A model generated the notes under the pieces. It saw nothing but the letters and a program-made list of their open reading frames with translations, ran no database searches and had not been told where the DNA came from. Shown in pieces: positions 8,373 to 17,050 of a stretch of DNA of 64,000 nt. The translations under genes were made by a program, and so were the position numbers. Source of the DNA: Embleya sp049739465 (GTDB lineage Bacteria; Actinomycetota; Actinomycetes; Streptomycetales; Streptomycetaceae); contig NZ_JBMHHY010000007.1 of NCBI RefSeq assembly GCF_049739465.1, positions 1 to 64,000 on the forward strand, written 5' to 3'. The stretch's first letter is position 1, and the number at the start of each line of letters is the position of its first letter.

Positions 8373-9724
8373 GTACGACCGAATCCCGGGTGCCGGACGA
8401 GGTGGCGGCCATCCTGGCCCGCTGCGACCTCGACCAAGGGCGCCTGGACCGCAGCGTCTTCCGCGATCGTGCGGTGTACGAGCTGGAGCTGGAGCGTGTG
8501 TTCGCCCGCTGCTGGCTCTTCCTCGGCCACGAGTCGCAACTGCCGCGGCCCGGCTCCTTCCTGACCACCTGGATGGGCGAGGACCAGGTGCTCGTCGTGC
8601 GTCGGCGCGACGGTGGCATCGGCGCCTACCTCAACAGTTGCCCGCACCGCGGCAACCGGGTCTGCACGACCGAGGCGGGCACCGCGCGCGGGTTCGTCTG
8701 CAACTACCACGGCTGGTCGTTCGGCCTGGACGGCGCGCTCACCGGGATGCACGAGGCGCAGGCGTACGCGCGTACCCCCGACTTCGACCGCGCCCGCCTC
8801 GGCCTGACGCCGGTCGCCCAATTGGACACGTACAAGGGCCTGGTCTTCGCGACCTTCGACGCCGCCGCGCCGCCGCTGGCCGAGTATCTGGGCGCGTTCA
8901 CGTACTACCTGGACGTGATCCTCGACAACGACCCCGACGGCACCGAGTTCGTCGGCGGGTCGATCCGCTCGGTGCTCTCGTGCAACTGGAAGATCGCCGC
9001 GGAGAACTTCGCGGGCGACGCCCTGCACGCCGGGTGGACGCACGCCTCTGGCGCGCAGGCCACGCTCGGCCGCGCGGTCCCGGATCTGTCCGCCGAGGGC
9101 ACCGAGAGCTACCAGGCCAATGTCAACGGCCACTGCTGGGAGTTCAACCTCGACGCGGTCGGCAACGCGGCGACGCTGCACGAGCCGCGGGTGCTGGAGT
9201 ACCTGCGGGCCAACCGGGAGCGTTTCCGCGACCGGCTCGGCGACGTGCGCTCGCGCATGGTGGGGTCGATCAGCTCGGTCAACGTCTTCCCGAACTTCTC
9301 CTTCCTGCCCGGGCAGAACACCTTCCGCACGTGGGTCCCGAAGGGGCCGGACCGCACCGAGTTGCACACCTGGGTGCTGGTCAACCGCGCGGCCCCGCAG
9401 GAGGTCAAGGACGCCTGGCGCAAGGGCGCCATGATGACGTTCTCGCCGTCCGGGGTCTTCGAGATGGACGACGGCGAGAACTGGGAGCTGTCCACCCGTT
9501 CGGCGGCGGGCTTCGTCACCCGACAGCAGCCCCTGCACTACGCACTGGGCCTGGGCAGCCGGGTCCCCCGGGACGAACTGCCGCCGGGCGAACTGCCGGG
9601 CAACGTCTTTCGCGGCCAGGTCAACGACGCGAACCAGCGGGCCATGTACCGGCGTTGGTCGCAGCTGCTGACCGCCGAGAGCTGGGCCGACGTCCCGCCG
9701 GACCCGGACGGGGAGCAACCGTGA
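8369..9724 (+). CDS. Ring-hydroxylating dioxygenase, alpha (catalytic) subunit
   Basis: 451 residues, the usual size. The N-terminal Rieske domain has C91-P-H93 and C111-N-Y-H114. The C-terminal catalytic domain has the mononuclear iron motif with H220 and H225 (GDALHAGWTH) and a downstream Asp in MDDGENWE near residue 367. It adds both atoms of O2 to an aromatic ring to give a cis-dihydrodiol. The GTG at 8369 overlaps the ferredoxin stop, and its own stop overlaps the beta-subunit GTG. The family resembles biphenyl/benzoate/cumate-type enzymes; I cannot assign the ring substrate. Confidence 0.93.
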   Translation: MSTTESRVPDEVAAILARCDLDQGRLDRSVFRDRAVYELELERVFARCWLFLGHESQLPRPGSFLTTWMGEDQVLVVRRRDGGIGAYLNSCPHRGNRVCTTEAGTARGFVCNYHGWSFGLDGALTGMHEAQAYARTPDFDRARLGLTPVAQLDTYKGLVFATFDAAAPPLAEYLGAFTYYLDVILDNDPDGTEFVGGSIRSVLSCNWKIAAENFAGDALHAGWTHASGAQATLGRAVPDLSAEGTESYQANVNGHCWEFNLDAVGNAATLHEPRVLEYLRANRERFRDRLGDVRSRMVGSISSVNVFPNFSFLPGQNTFRTWVPKGPDRTELHTWVLVNRAAPQEVKDAWRKGAMMTFSPSGVFEMDDGENWELSTRSAAGFVTRQQPLHYALGLGSRVPRDELPPGELPGNVFRGQVNDANQRAMYRRWSQLLTAESWADVPPDPDGEQP

Positions 9725-10227
9725 CCGACCCCGAGACCCTCCTGGAGGTCCACGGCTTCCTCGCCCGCGAGGCTCGGCTGTTGGACGAGGAGCGCTACGG
9801 CGACTGGCTCGACCTGTTCACCGACGACGCCCATTACCTGATGCCGGGCATCGCCGCGCGCGGCCGGCGCGACCCCGAGGGGGCGTGGTCGCCGGAGCGG
9901 ATGGCGTACTTCGACGACACCAAGAGCGATCTGGCGCTGCGCGTCGCCCGGTTCCAGGCGCCCACCGCGTGGGCCGAGGACCCGCCGACCCGCCACCTGC
10001 ACGTGGTCTCCAACATCGAGGTGACCGCGGCGGAGCAGCCGGACGAACTCGTCGTCCGCTCGGTGGTGGTGAGTTACCGCAGCCAGTGGGACATCGACGC
10101 GTCGGTGCTCTACGGCCGCCGCGAGGACGTACTGCGACGGGTGGACGGCGCACTGCGCATCGCGCGGCGCCTGGTCCTGCTGCGGCATTCCACGTTGCCC
10201 GCCAAGAACATCAACACCTTCCTGTGA
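9721..10227 (+). CDS. Ring-hydroxylating dioxygenase, beta (structural) subunit
   Basis: 168 residues, standard for the small subunit of alpha3beta3 oxygenases. It has the typical opening (EARLLDEERYGDWLDLFTDD) of the NTF2-like fold and the closing ARRLVLLRHSTLPAKNINTFL-type segment that packs on the alpha subunit. GTG at 9721 overlaps the alpha stop by 4 bp. It has no catalytic residues of its own and supports assembly of the oxygenase. Confidence 0.92.
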   Translation: MTDPETLLEVHGFLAREARLLDEERYGDWLDLFTDDAHYLMPGIAARGRRDPEGAWSPERMAYFDDTKSDLALRVARFQAPTAWAEDPPTRHLHVVSNIEVTAAEQPDELVVRSVVVSYRSQWDIDASVLYGRREDVLRRVDGALRIARRLVLLRHSTLPAKNINTFL

Positions 10228-10237
10228 GGGGGCAAGC

Positions 10238-11188
10238 GTGAGCACAATCTCGCCTTCCCGGGGCCCGGCGCGCCCCCCGGGTCGCCTCGACGGCCGGGTT
10301 GCGATCGTCACCGGCGGCGGCAGCGGCATCGGACGCGCCGTGGTCGATCGGTATGTCGCCGAGGGTGCCCGCGTCGCGGTCCTGGAGCGGGACCCGGAGC
10401 GCGCCGCGCAGCTGGCGTCCGGGCACGACCCGTCCCGGGTCCGGGTCGTCGTCGGGGACGTGCGGTGCGAGGCCGACCACGAGCGGGTCGCCGAGGTGGC
10501 GGTGGAGTCGTTCGGGCGCGTCGACATCTATGTCGGCAACGCCGGGCTGTACGACTACTCGGCGCCGTTCGACACCCTGGATCCGGCGCGCCTGGTGTCG
10601 GGTTTCACCGAGTTGTTCGAGACCAACGTGCTGGGCTACCTGCTGGGCGTACGCGCGGTGCTTCCGCATCTGCGGGCCGCGCGGGGTTCGGTCATCCTGA
10701 CCGCGTCGTCCAGCGGCTCCTACGCGGGCGGCGGCGGAGTGTTGTACGTGGCGTCCAAGCACGCCGTCGTGGGCGTGGTGCGCCAACTCGCCCACGAACT
10801 CGCCCCCGACGTGCGGGTCAACGCGGTGGCCCCGGGCGCCACCCGCACCGCGCTTGCGGGCGTGGGCGCACTCGGCCAGTCGGACCGGCGCCTGGACCGG
10901 TCCCGGTCCTTCGAGCAGACCGCCGCGCGCCATATTCCGCTGGGCTTCGTCAGCGCCCCCGAACAGCACACCGGCCTCTACGTGTTGCTCGCCGACCCGG
11001 GCGAGTCCGGCTTCGTCACGGGCGCCGTCCTGCCCAGTGACGGCGGTCTGGAGGTACGCGGGCCCCGGCCGTCGACGGCCACGCCCGACGAGCGCCGGCC
11101 CGAACGAGGCGCGTCCGGCGGCCCGGCCGCCGAATCCGCGCAGGGAGGAGCATCCGATGACACACCCACCGCAGCCACACAGGGCTGA
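10238..11188 (+). CDS. cis-Dihydrodiol dehydrogenase (SDR)
   Basis: A 316-residue classical SDR. It has GGGSGIG for NAD binding near residue 27, a NAG motif (YVGNAG), and the catalytic Ser with Y-x3-K (YVASKHAVV). The long substrate loop resembles BphB/CmtB-type dehydrogenases, which oxidise the cis-diol made by the dioxygenase to a catechol with NAD+. Its place, directly after the oxygenase beta gene, supports this. The last 45 residues are a low-complexity Pro/Ala/Gly tail, and the next gene starts inside it. Confidence 0.85.
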   Translation: MSTISPSRGPARPPGRLDGRVAIVTGGGSGIGRAVVDRYVAEGARVAVLERDPERAAQLASGHDPSRVRVVVGDVRCEADHERVAEVAVESFGRVDIYVGNAGLYDYSAPFDTLDPARLVSGFTELFETNVLGYLLGVRAVLPHLRAARGSVILTASSSGSYAGGGGVLYVASKHAVVGVVRQLAHELAPDVRVNAVAPGATRTALAGVGALGQSDRRLDRSRSFEQTAARHIPLGFVSAPEQHTGLYVLLADPGESGFVTGAVLPSDGGLEVRGPRPSTATPDERRPERGASGGPAAESAQGGASDDTPTAATQG

Positions 11189-12266
11189 ACCCACGGCACC
11201 CGGGCCACGCGGCCGGGAGGCGGGTAAGCCGTACCGCCGACCGCCGGCGCCGGCGGAGCTCGGCGTCTCCCTCGGGCTGTGGCAGGACCGTGCACCGGAG
11301 GAGGCCCTGGTCACCGCCCGGCTCGCCGACGAACTCGGCTTCGGCGGCCTGTGGATCGGCGAGATGGCGACATACGACGCATGCGCCCTCGCCACCGCCG
11401 TGGGGCTGACGACCCGGCGCATCGGCCTGACCGTGGGCCCCTTCGCGGTCGCCGTCCGCGATCCGATGATGGTGGCGCTGGCCGCCGCGTCCGTCCAGGC
11501 GCTGACCGGGCGGGACACCGGCGTCGCGCTCGGCACGTCGAGTGCGGTCGTGGTGCGCGACTGGCACGGCCGCGCGACCGCGCGCGGGGCCACCGCACTC
11601 GCCGAATCCGCGGCTGCGGTACGGGCGTTCCTCGACCACGGCCGGGCCGACACCGACGGCGAGGTGGTCCGTACCCGCGGCTATCACCTGCGGCTGCCCC
11701 GACCGCGCGGAGGGCTGACGATCGCCGGGTTCGGCCCGTCGGCGCTGCGCGTGGCGGCCCGGCACGCGGACCGTCTGGTGCTCGCCCTGGTGTCCCCGGG
11801 CGCCGCCGCGCGCCTGGCCGATCGGGTACGGACCGAGGCCGATCGGGCCGGGCGCCCGCACCCGAGGGTGGCCGTGTGGGTGCCGACCGCGATCGGGCCC
11901 GCCGCCAACCTGCGGTCGGCCGTCGACCAGGTGCGGCGCATGCTGGTCGGCTATCTGGCCGCCCCCGGATACGCCGACATGTTCGCCGAGGCGGGTCACG
12001 GCGACCTGGTCGCCTTCGCCGCCACCCGTCCCCATCCACGCGTCCTCCTCGACCGGATCCCCGACGAACTCGCCTACCACATAGGGGTGTTCGCCGGACC
12101 GGGCGACTGGGCCACGCGGCTCGCCGAATATCGGGCCGCCGTCGACGAGGTGGTGCTCCTGCCCTGCACCACCGACGCGGACCCCGCGGGTGAGCACACG
12201 TTGCGCACGGTCGCCGAACAGGCGTCGGCAGCCGCCCCGCTCCCGCCCGCCGAGGAGGCATCGTGA
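11157..12266 (+). CDS. LLM-class flavin-dependent oxidoreductase
   Basis: A 369-residue TIM-barrel protein of the bacterial luciferase-like superfamily, with ADELGFGGLWIGEM near the N-terminus, the NGL-like repeat TRRIGLTVGPFAV, and a C-terminal GPGDWATRLAEYRAAVDEVVL segment. ATG at 11157 follows AGGGAGGAG and lies within the dehydrogenase gene (32-bp overlap). The cofactor may be FMN or F420; actinobacteria have many of both. It is not part of the textbook dihydroxylation/meta-cleavage route, so it may hydroxylate, desulfurise or otherwise prepare the substrate. Its role here is open. Confidence 0.8.
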   Translation: MTHPPQPHRAEPTAPGPRGREAGKPYRRPPAPAELGVSLGLWQDRAPEEALVTARLADELGFGGLWIGEMATYDACALATAVGLTTRRIGLTVGPFAVAVRDPMMVALAAASVQALTGRDTGVALGTSSAVVVRDWHGRATARGATALAESAAAVRAFLDHGRADTDGEVVRTRGYHLRLPRPRGGLTIAGFGPSALRVAARHADRLVLALVSPGAAARLADRVRTEADRAGRPHPRVAVWVPTAIGPAANLRSAVDQVRRMLVGYLAAPGYADMFAEAGHGDLVAFAATRPHPRVLLDRIPDELAYHIGVFAGPGDWATRLAEYRAAVDEVVLLPCTTDADPAGEHTLRTVAEQASAAAPLPPAEEAS

Positions 12267-13501
12267 CCGGCGCGTCCACCCGACCCGGCCCGCTCCCGGG
12301 CACCGACCGCCGCGCGGGTGCTCCGGTGCCGCGCCGCGTCGTCATCGTCGGCGGCGGGCTCGCCGCACACGCATGCGCGGCGCAGTTGCGCGCGGGCGGC
12401 CACGACGGCGAGATCACGGTGCTCGGCGCGGAATCGCGGGCGCCGTACGACCGCCCGCCGCTGTCCAAGGAGTTCCTGCACGGGACCATCGAGGGCACCG
12501 CGCTGCCGGACCCGGGCGACGTGCGGATGCGCACCGGACACCGCGCCGTCCGGCTCGAACCGGGCCTGGTGCTCAGCCGCGGACCCGACGGCTCGACGCA
12601 CGAACACCCCTACGACGCGGCGGTGTTGGCCCCGGGTCTGACGGCACGCCGGCTGCCCGGCGACGAGGTGCGGCCGAACACCTGCACGCTGCGGACGCAC
12701 GAGGACGCCGTCGCGCTGCGCGAGGCGCTCCGCGGCACACCGCGGCTCGCGATCATCGGAGCGGGCTGGGTGGGCGCCGAGGTCGCGGGCACCGCGGCCG
12801 GCGCGGGGTGTCGGGTCACCGTCGTCGACACCGCGCCGACGTTGCTGGCCGGGCTGCTTCCGGCCGAACTCGGCGACCCGCTGCGCCGCTGGTACGAGGA
12901 CGCGGGCATCGACCTGCGCCTGGGCACGTCCATCGTGCACATCGGCGACCAGGACGTGGAACTCGCGGGCGGCGTACGGGTTCCGGCCGACATCGTGCTG
13001 GTGGGCATCGGCGCGGAACCCGCGACGGACTGGCTGCGGGGGTCCGCGGTGGCGCTGTCCCCCACCGGCCACATCCCGACCGACGCGTATCTGACCACCT
13101 CGGACCCGGCCGTGTACGCGGCGGGCGATGTCGCCGAGTGGCCCTCCGCCCGGTTCGGCGCCCGGCTGTGCCCGGCGCACTGGGACCACGCGGCGGCATC
13201 GGGTCGCGCCGTCGCCCGCACCATCCTCGGCGCGGCCCAACCCTACGACCCGGTGCCGTACTTCTGGTCCGACCAGCTCGGCCACCGGATCCAGTACGTC
13301 GGGCATCACACCCGAGACGACGACCTGTCGGTCCACGGCACCCCGGGCGCGGGCCCGTGGAGCGTGACCTGGCGGCGCGACGCTCGCCTGCGTGCCGTGC
13401 TCACGATCGACGACCCACGCGGTGCCCGACGGGCACTGCACGCGCTGCGCGAGGGCACGGAGCCGGAGTTCGGCCCCGCCGCGCCCACGCGGCTCCCCTG
13501 A
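12263..13501 (+). CDS. FAD-dependent ferredoxin reductase of the dioxygenase
   Basis: 412 residues, typical of BphA4/ThcD-type reductases. It has an FAD-binding GxGxxA segment (VVIVGGGLAAHACAAQL), DRPPLSKE after the first domain, a second dinucleotide motif for NAD(P)H (IIGAGWVGAEVAGTA) and the closing VYAAGDVAEWP. It takes electrons from NADH and passes them to the Rieske ferredoxin. GTG at 12263 overlaps the previous stop by 4 bp. Confidence 0.92.
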   Translation: MTGASTRPGPLPGTDRRAGAPVPRRVVIVGGGLAAHACAAQLRAGGHDGEITVLGAESRAPYDRPPLSKEFLHGTIEGTALPDPGDVRMRTGHRAVRLEPGLVLSRGPDGSTHEHPYDAAVLAPGLTARRLPGDEVRPNTCTLRTHEDAVALREALRGTPRLAIIGAGWVGAEVAGTAAGAGCRVTVVDTAPTLLAGLLPAELGDPLRRWYEDAGIDLRLGTSIVHIGDQDVELAGGVRVPADIVLVGIGAEPATDWLRGSAVALSPTGHIPTDAYLTTSDPAVYAAGDVAEWPSARFGARLCPAHWDHAAASGRAVARTILGAAQPYDPVPYFWSDQLGHRIQYVGHHTRDDDLSVHGTPGAGPWSVTWRRDARLRAVLTIDDPRGARRALHALREGTEPEFGPAAPTRLP

Positions 13502-13552
13502 CCCCGTGCCCCGACCTCGACCAATCCCCCGACCCCACGAAGGAGAACGACC

Positions 13553-14539
13553 TTGCCTCCGACCACGAAGCCGGCGCCGGACCCCGAATCGGCGGACCGA
13601 CCACGCACCAAAGTGGCCATCATCGGATCCGGCAACATCGGCACCGATCTGCTGATCAAGATCCTGCGCCTGTCGCAGACGCTGGAGATCACCGCGATGG
13701 CCGGCATCGATCCGGCCTCCGACGGCCTCGCGTTCGCCCGGCGCCTGGGCGTGGCCACCACCTCCGACGGCGTCGACGGCCTGCTCGCGCTCCCCGAATT
13801 CGCGGATGTGCGGCTGGTGTTCGACGCGACCAGCGCCGGCGCCCACGCCGGCCACGACGCCGTGCTGCGGGCCGCCGGCCGGCGCGTGGTCGATCTGACC
13901 CCGGCGGCCGTGGGGCCGTTCGTCGTGCCGCCGGTCAACCTCGACGCGCACCTGGACGCACCCAACGTCAACATGGTCACGTGCGGTGGCCAGGCCACGA
14001 TCCCGATCGTCGCCGCGGTCGCGGCGGTGACACCGGTGCACTACGCGGAGATCGTCGCGTCCATCGCCTCGAAGTCCGCCGGTCCCGGCACGCGGGCCAA
14101 CATCGACGAGTTCACCGAGACGACCACCCGGGCCATCGAGGAGATCGGCGGCGCCGCCCGCGGCAAGGCGATCATCATCCTCAATCCGGCCGAACCGCCG
14201 CTGGTCATGCGCGACACCGTGTACTGCCTGTGCGGACCCTGCGACGAGGACGCGGTACGCGCCTCGATCGAACGCATGGTCGCGGAAGTGTGCGCGTACG
14301 TCCCCGGATATCGACTCAAGCAACAGGTCCAGTTCGAAACGCCGGCCGCGGACGACCCGCTCACGCGGCTCGCACCGGCCGGCTCCGACGCGGTCGTCAA
14401 GGTCTCGGTCTTCCTCGAAGTCGAGGGATCGGCCCACTACTTGCCCGCGTACGCCGGAAACCTCGACATCATGACCTCGGCCGCCCTGCGCACCGCGGAA
14501 CGCATCGCCGCCGCCGACACCCCGGAGGCCGCCATATGA
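13553..14539 (+). CDS. mhpF: Acetaldehyde dehydrogenase (acetylating), MhpF/BphJ type
   Basis: 328 residues. It converts acetaldehyde, CoA and NAD+ to acetyl-CoA, the last step of the meta-cleavage pathway. The nucleotide motif IIGSGNIGTDLL is followed by the catalytic Cys in MVTCGGQATIP. Start is TTG at 13553 after AAGGAGAA. The stop overlaps the aldolase ATG by 4 bp; the two enzymes normally form a complex that channels the aldehyde, and the coupling agrees with that. Confidence 0.95.
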   Translation: MPPTTKPAPDPESADRPRTKVAIIGSGNIGTDLLIKILRLSQTLEITAMAGIDPASDGLAFARRLGVATTSDGVDGLLALPEFADVRLVFDATSAGAHAGHDAVLRAAGRRVVDLTPAAVGPFVVPPVNLDAHLDAPNVNMVTCGGQATIPIVAAVAAVTPVHYAEIVASIASKSAGPGTRANIDEFTETTTRAIEEIGGAARGKAIIILNPAEPPLVMRDTVYCLCGPCDEDAVRASIERMVAEVCAYVPGYRLKQQVQFETPAADDPLTRLAPAGSDAVVKVSVFLEVEGSAHYLPAYAGNLDIMTSAALRTAERIAAADTPEAAI

Positions 14540-15588
14540 CCCCCCGTCTGTACATCCAGGACGTCACCCTGCGCGACGGCATGCATGCCATCCGCCACCG
14601 CTACACGGTCGCGCAGGCCCGCGCGATCGCCGCGGCCCTGGACACCGCGGGGGTGGCCGCCGTCGAAGTCGCCCACGGGGACGGCCTGGCGGGGTCCAGC
14701 ATCAACTACGGCATCGGCGCCCACACCGACTGGGAATGGATCGAGGCCGTCGTCGACGTCCTGACCACCGCGATTCCCACCACCCTGCTGCTCCCGGGCA
14801 TCGCCACCATCAAGGATCTGCGCCGAGCGCACGCGCTCGGGGTGCGTTCGGTGCGCGTCGCGACGCACTGCACGGAGGCCGACGTCGCGGCCCAGCACAT
14901 CGCCGCAGCACGCGAACTGGGCATGGACGTCGCGGGGTTCCTGATGATGGCGCACATGGCCGAGCCGGCCGAACTCGCCCGGCAGGCCAAGCTGATGGAG
15001 TCCTACGGCGCACAGTGCGTGTATGTCACGGATTCCGGCGGGCGGTTGACGATGGATCAGGTTGCGGAGCGGTTCCGGGCGTACCGGGACATGCTCGATC
15101 CGGCGACCGAGATGGGCATGCACGCGCACCACAATCTGGGGCTGGGCGTGGCCAACTCCGTGGTCGCGGCCGAGCACGGGGCAGTCCGGATCGACGCGTC
15201 GCTGGCCGGTCAGGGCGCGGGGGCCGGCAACTGCCCGCTGGAGGCGTTCGTCGCGGTGGCCGACCTGATGGGGTGGCCGCACGGCTGCGACCTGTATGGG
15301 CTGATGGACGCGGCGGACGACCTGGTGCGCCCGTTGCAGGACCGCCCGGTGCGGGTGGATCGCGAGACGCTGACACTCGGGCACAGCGGCGTCTACTCCA
15401 GCTTCCTGCGCCATGCCGAGTCGGCCGCGGCGCGTTACGGCGTGGACGCACGCCGACTGCTGGCCGAGGTGGGCCGGCGCAGGCTGGTGGGCGGTCAGGA
15501 GGACATGATCGTGGACATCGCACTGGACTTCGTCCAGGGCCGGGGCACGGGATCGGTGGAGGGGGACCGGGCGGGGGCCGGTTCGTAG
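14536..15588 (+). CDS. mhpE: 4-Hydroxy-2-oxovalerate aldolase, MhpE/BphI type
   Basis: 350 residues. It cleaves 4-hydroxy-2-oxoacids to pyruvate and an aldehyde. Class II (metal) aldolase motifs are DVTLRDGMHAIRH near residue 10 and MGMHAHHNLG near 195, whose Asp and two His bind the divalent metal. It partners the acetaldehyde dehydrogenase encoded just upstream. The C-terminus runs into a duplicated segment rich in Gly and Ala, and the stop codon sits in a 22-bp direct repeat. Confidence 0.95.
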   Translation: MTPRLYIQDVTLRDGMHAIRHRYTVAQARAIAAALDTAGVAAVEVAHGDGLAGSSINYGIGAHTDWEWIEAVVDVLTTAIPTTLLLPGIATIKDLRRAHALGVRSVRVATHCTEADVAAQHIAAARELGMDVAGFLMMAHMAEPAELARQAKLMESYGAQCVYVTDSGGRLTMDQVAERFRAYRDMLDPATEMGMHAHHNLGLGVANSVVAAEHGAVRIDASLAGQGAGAGNCPLEAFVAVADLMGWPHGCDLYGLMDAADDLVRPLQDRPVRVDRETLTLGHSGVYSSFLRHAESAAARYGVDARRLLAEVGRRRLVGGQEDMIVDIALDFVQGRGTGSVEGDRAGAGS

Positions 15589-15589
15589 G

Positions 15590-16096
15590 CCCGGGGGGCC
15601 GGTTCGTAGGCTCGGGCGGGGGTCGCCCGGAGGCCGCGGCGCGTCGGTGTGCTGGTGCCGGATCCGCCTGCGGCCCCAGCGCGTTGGCCCGCTCGCGCGG
15701 GACGCCGAAGGGCCCGGCACGTTGGCGGGTTCCGGCCGGAGCCGCCGCAGGGCGCGGCGCGTTGGTGCCCCCGCGCGCGGCGCCGAGCCCGGCACGTTGG
15801 CGGACCCGTGCGGGGCGCGAAGGGCTCGGCACGTTCGCGGCTCCGGCCGGCCGCCGCAGGGCGTGGCACGTCGGTGCGATCACGCGGGGGCGGCCGACAG
15901 GTCCCGCACCCTTCGCGGGATCCGGCCGGGGCCACCGCAGGGCGCAGCGCGTCGGTGTGCTCGCGCGAGAGCACCGAAAGGCCCGGCGCGTTCCCGGGTT
16001 CCGGCCGGGGCCGCCGCCGACGGCCCCGCCCCGGCCGCGCCCCGGCCGGGAACGGCGCCGGGCTCGCGGGGGTGTCCCGGAGCCCGGCGCCCCCGG
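15590..16096. repeat. GC-rich imperfect repeat array between convergent catabolic genes
   Basis: About 500 bp with no credible gene. Two copies of a GGGGGCCGGTTCGTAGGC-type unit (about 22 bp) span the aldolase stop. Then two related half-units alternate: GGGCCCGGCACGTTGGCGG-like (near 15711, 15784, 15823 and 15968) and CCGCAGGGCGCGGCGCGT-like (15744, 15854 and 15934). They give an 80-110-bp period. The array lies between the convergent ends of the aldolase and hydratase genes, so it may fold strongly in both transcripts and act as a bidirectional terminator; that role is inferred. Confidence 0.75.
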
Positions 16097-16900
16097 TCAC
16101 GCCGCGCCGTCGTAGAACGCGCAGCCGACGCTGCCCAGGCCGCCGAAGTGTGCCCGTACCGTGTTGCCGGCCGCCACGGCCGGGGTCGCGGTGAGCGAGC
16201 CGGACAGCACGATGTGGCCCGCCCGCAGGGGCTGTCCGTACTCCGAGAGTGCCCGCGCCAGCCAGGCGACGGCCCGCGCCGGGTGTCCCAGCGAAGCGGC
16301 CCCCGCGCCCGTGTCGCGGACCTGCCCGTCGATCTCCAGGACCACCCCGACCGTACGCAGGTCCACCGCCGTCGGGGCGACGAACCGATCGCCGACGACG
16401 GCCCGGGCACTGCTGCCGTTGTCCGCGACGGTGTCCACGAAGGTGAGGTCCCACCCGTCGATCCGGGTGTCGATGATCTCCAGCGCGGGAGCGATCGCCG
16501 TGGTCGCGGCCATCACGTCGGCGACACCGACGTCCGGCCCGGCCAGCGTCGCCCCCAACACGAACGCGATCTCCGCCTCGACGCGCGGCGCGATCAACTC
16601 GCCGACGTCGATCGTGCCGCCGTCCGCGACCATCATCCCGCTGAGCAGGTGGCCGAAGTCCGGGGTGTCCACTCCGAATTGCCGCTGGACGACGGGGTTG
16701 GTCGCGCCGATCTTGTGGCCGACGACACGTTCGCCGGTGCGGGCGACACGCCGCGCGATCAGCTCCTGCTGAACGCGGTAGGCGTCCGCGACGTCCATCC
16801 CGGGATGGTCGGCGCTCGGCCGGGGACCCGGACGCCGCCGGCCTTCCCGGTCGGCGAGCATGCCCGCCAGTTGTTCCACTGCGGTGCGGTCGATGGCCAC
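16097..16900 (-). CDS. mhpD: 2-Keto-4-pentenoate hydratase, MhpD/BphH type
   Basis: 267 residues. It adds water to 2-hydroxypenta-2,4-dienoate, giving the substrate of the aldolase. Family features include VGHKIGATNPVVQRQFGV, PRVEAEIAFVLG with the metal-binding Glu pair, and EIIDTRIDGW. I start it at GTG 16900, preceded by GAAGGAGAG. A start at 16978 would put the operator palindrome at 16954-16973 inside the coding region. It is divergent from the C-C hydrolase at 17051. Confidence 0.92.
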   Translation of the reverse strand: MAIDRTAVEQLAGMLADREGRRRPGPRPSADHPGMDVADAYRVQQELIARRVARTGERVVGHKIGATNPVVQRQFGVDTPDFGHLLSGMMVADGGTIDVGELIAPRVEAEIAFVLGATLAGPDVGVADVMAATTAIAPALEIIDTRIDGWDLTFVDTVADNGSSARAVVGDRFVAPTAVDLRTVGVVLEIDGQVRDTGAGAASLGHPARAVAWLARALSEYGQPLRAGHIVLSGSLTATPAVAAGNTVRAHFGGLGSVGCAFYDGAA

Positions 16901-16953
16901 AACACTCTCCTTCGCGCCTGCGCGCCTTCCGCGCCTGCCTTCAACCGAAATGA

Positions 16954-16973
16954 TCGATCGATTGAACGATCGA
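16954..16973. promoter_or_regulatory. Candidate operator between hydratase and hydrolase genes
   Basis: TCGATCG-ATTGAA-CGATCGA: perfect 7-bp arms around a 6-bp centre. It has the same GATCGA core as the sites at 7631 and 7774, at the other divergent promoter of the island. Confidence 0.6.
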
Positions 16974-16980
16974 TTCATTG

Positions 16981-17040
16981 TTTACTGAAGATAGCCCTGG
17001 TACTAGCGTTTCACAGAGATCAATCAATCGACCAATCGAA
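16981..17040 (+). promoter_or_regulatory. Possible promoter and second operator of the hydrolase operon
   Basis: TTTACT and TACTAG lie about 17 bp apart, as weak -35/-10 elements for the rightward operon. Just downstream, at 17018-17040, are three spaced AATCGA/AATCAA half-sites of the kind found in the palindromes nearby. The element calls are by eye. Confidence 0.35.
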
Positions 17041-17050
17041 AGGTTCTGAC

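Noticed and set aside
12190..13550. Long frame running through the ferredoxin reductase region into the aldolase frame
   Set aside because: Only the part from 14536 on is protein-like (aldolase). The upstream part is out of frame with the reductase and is Arg/Pro-rich.
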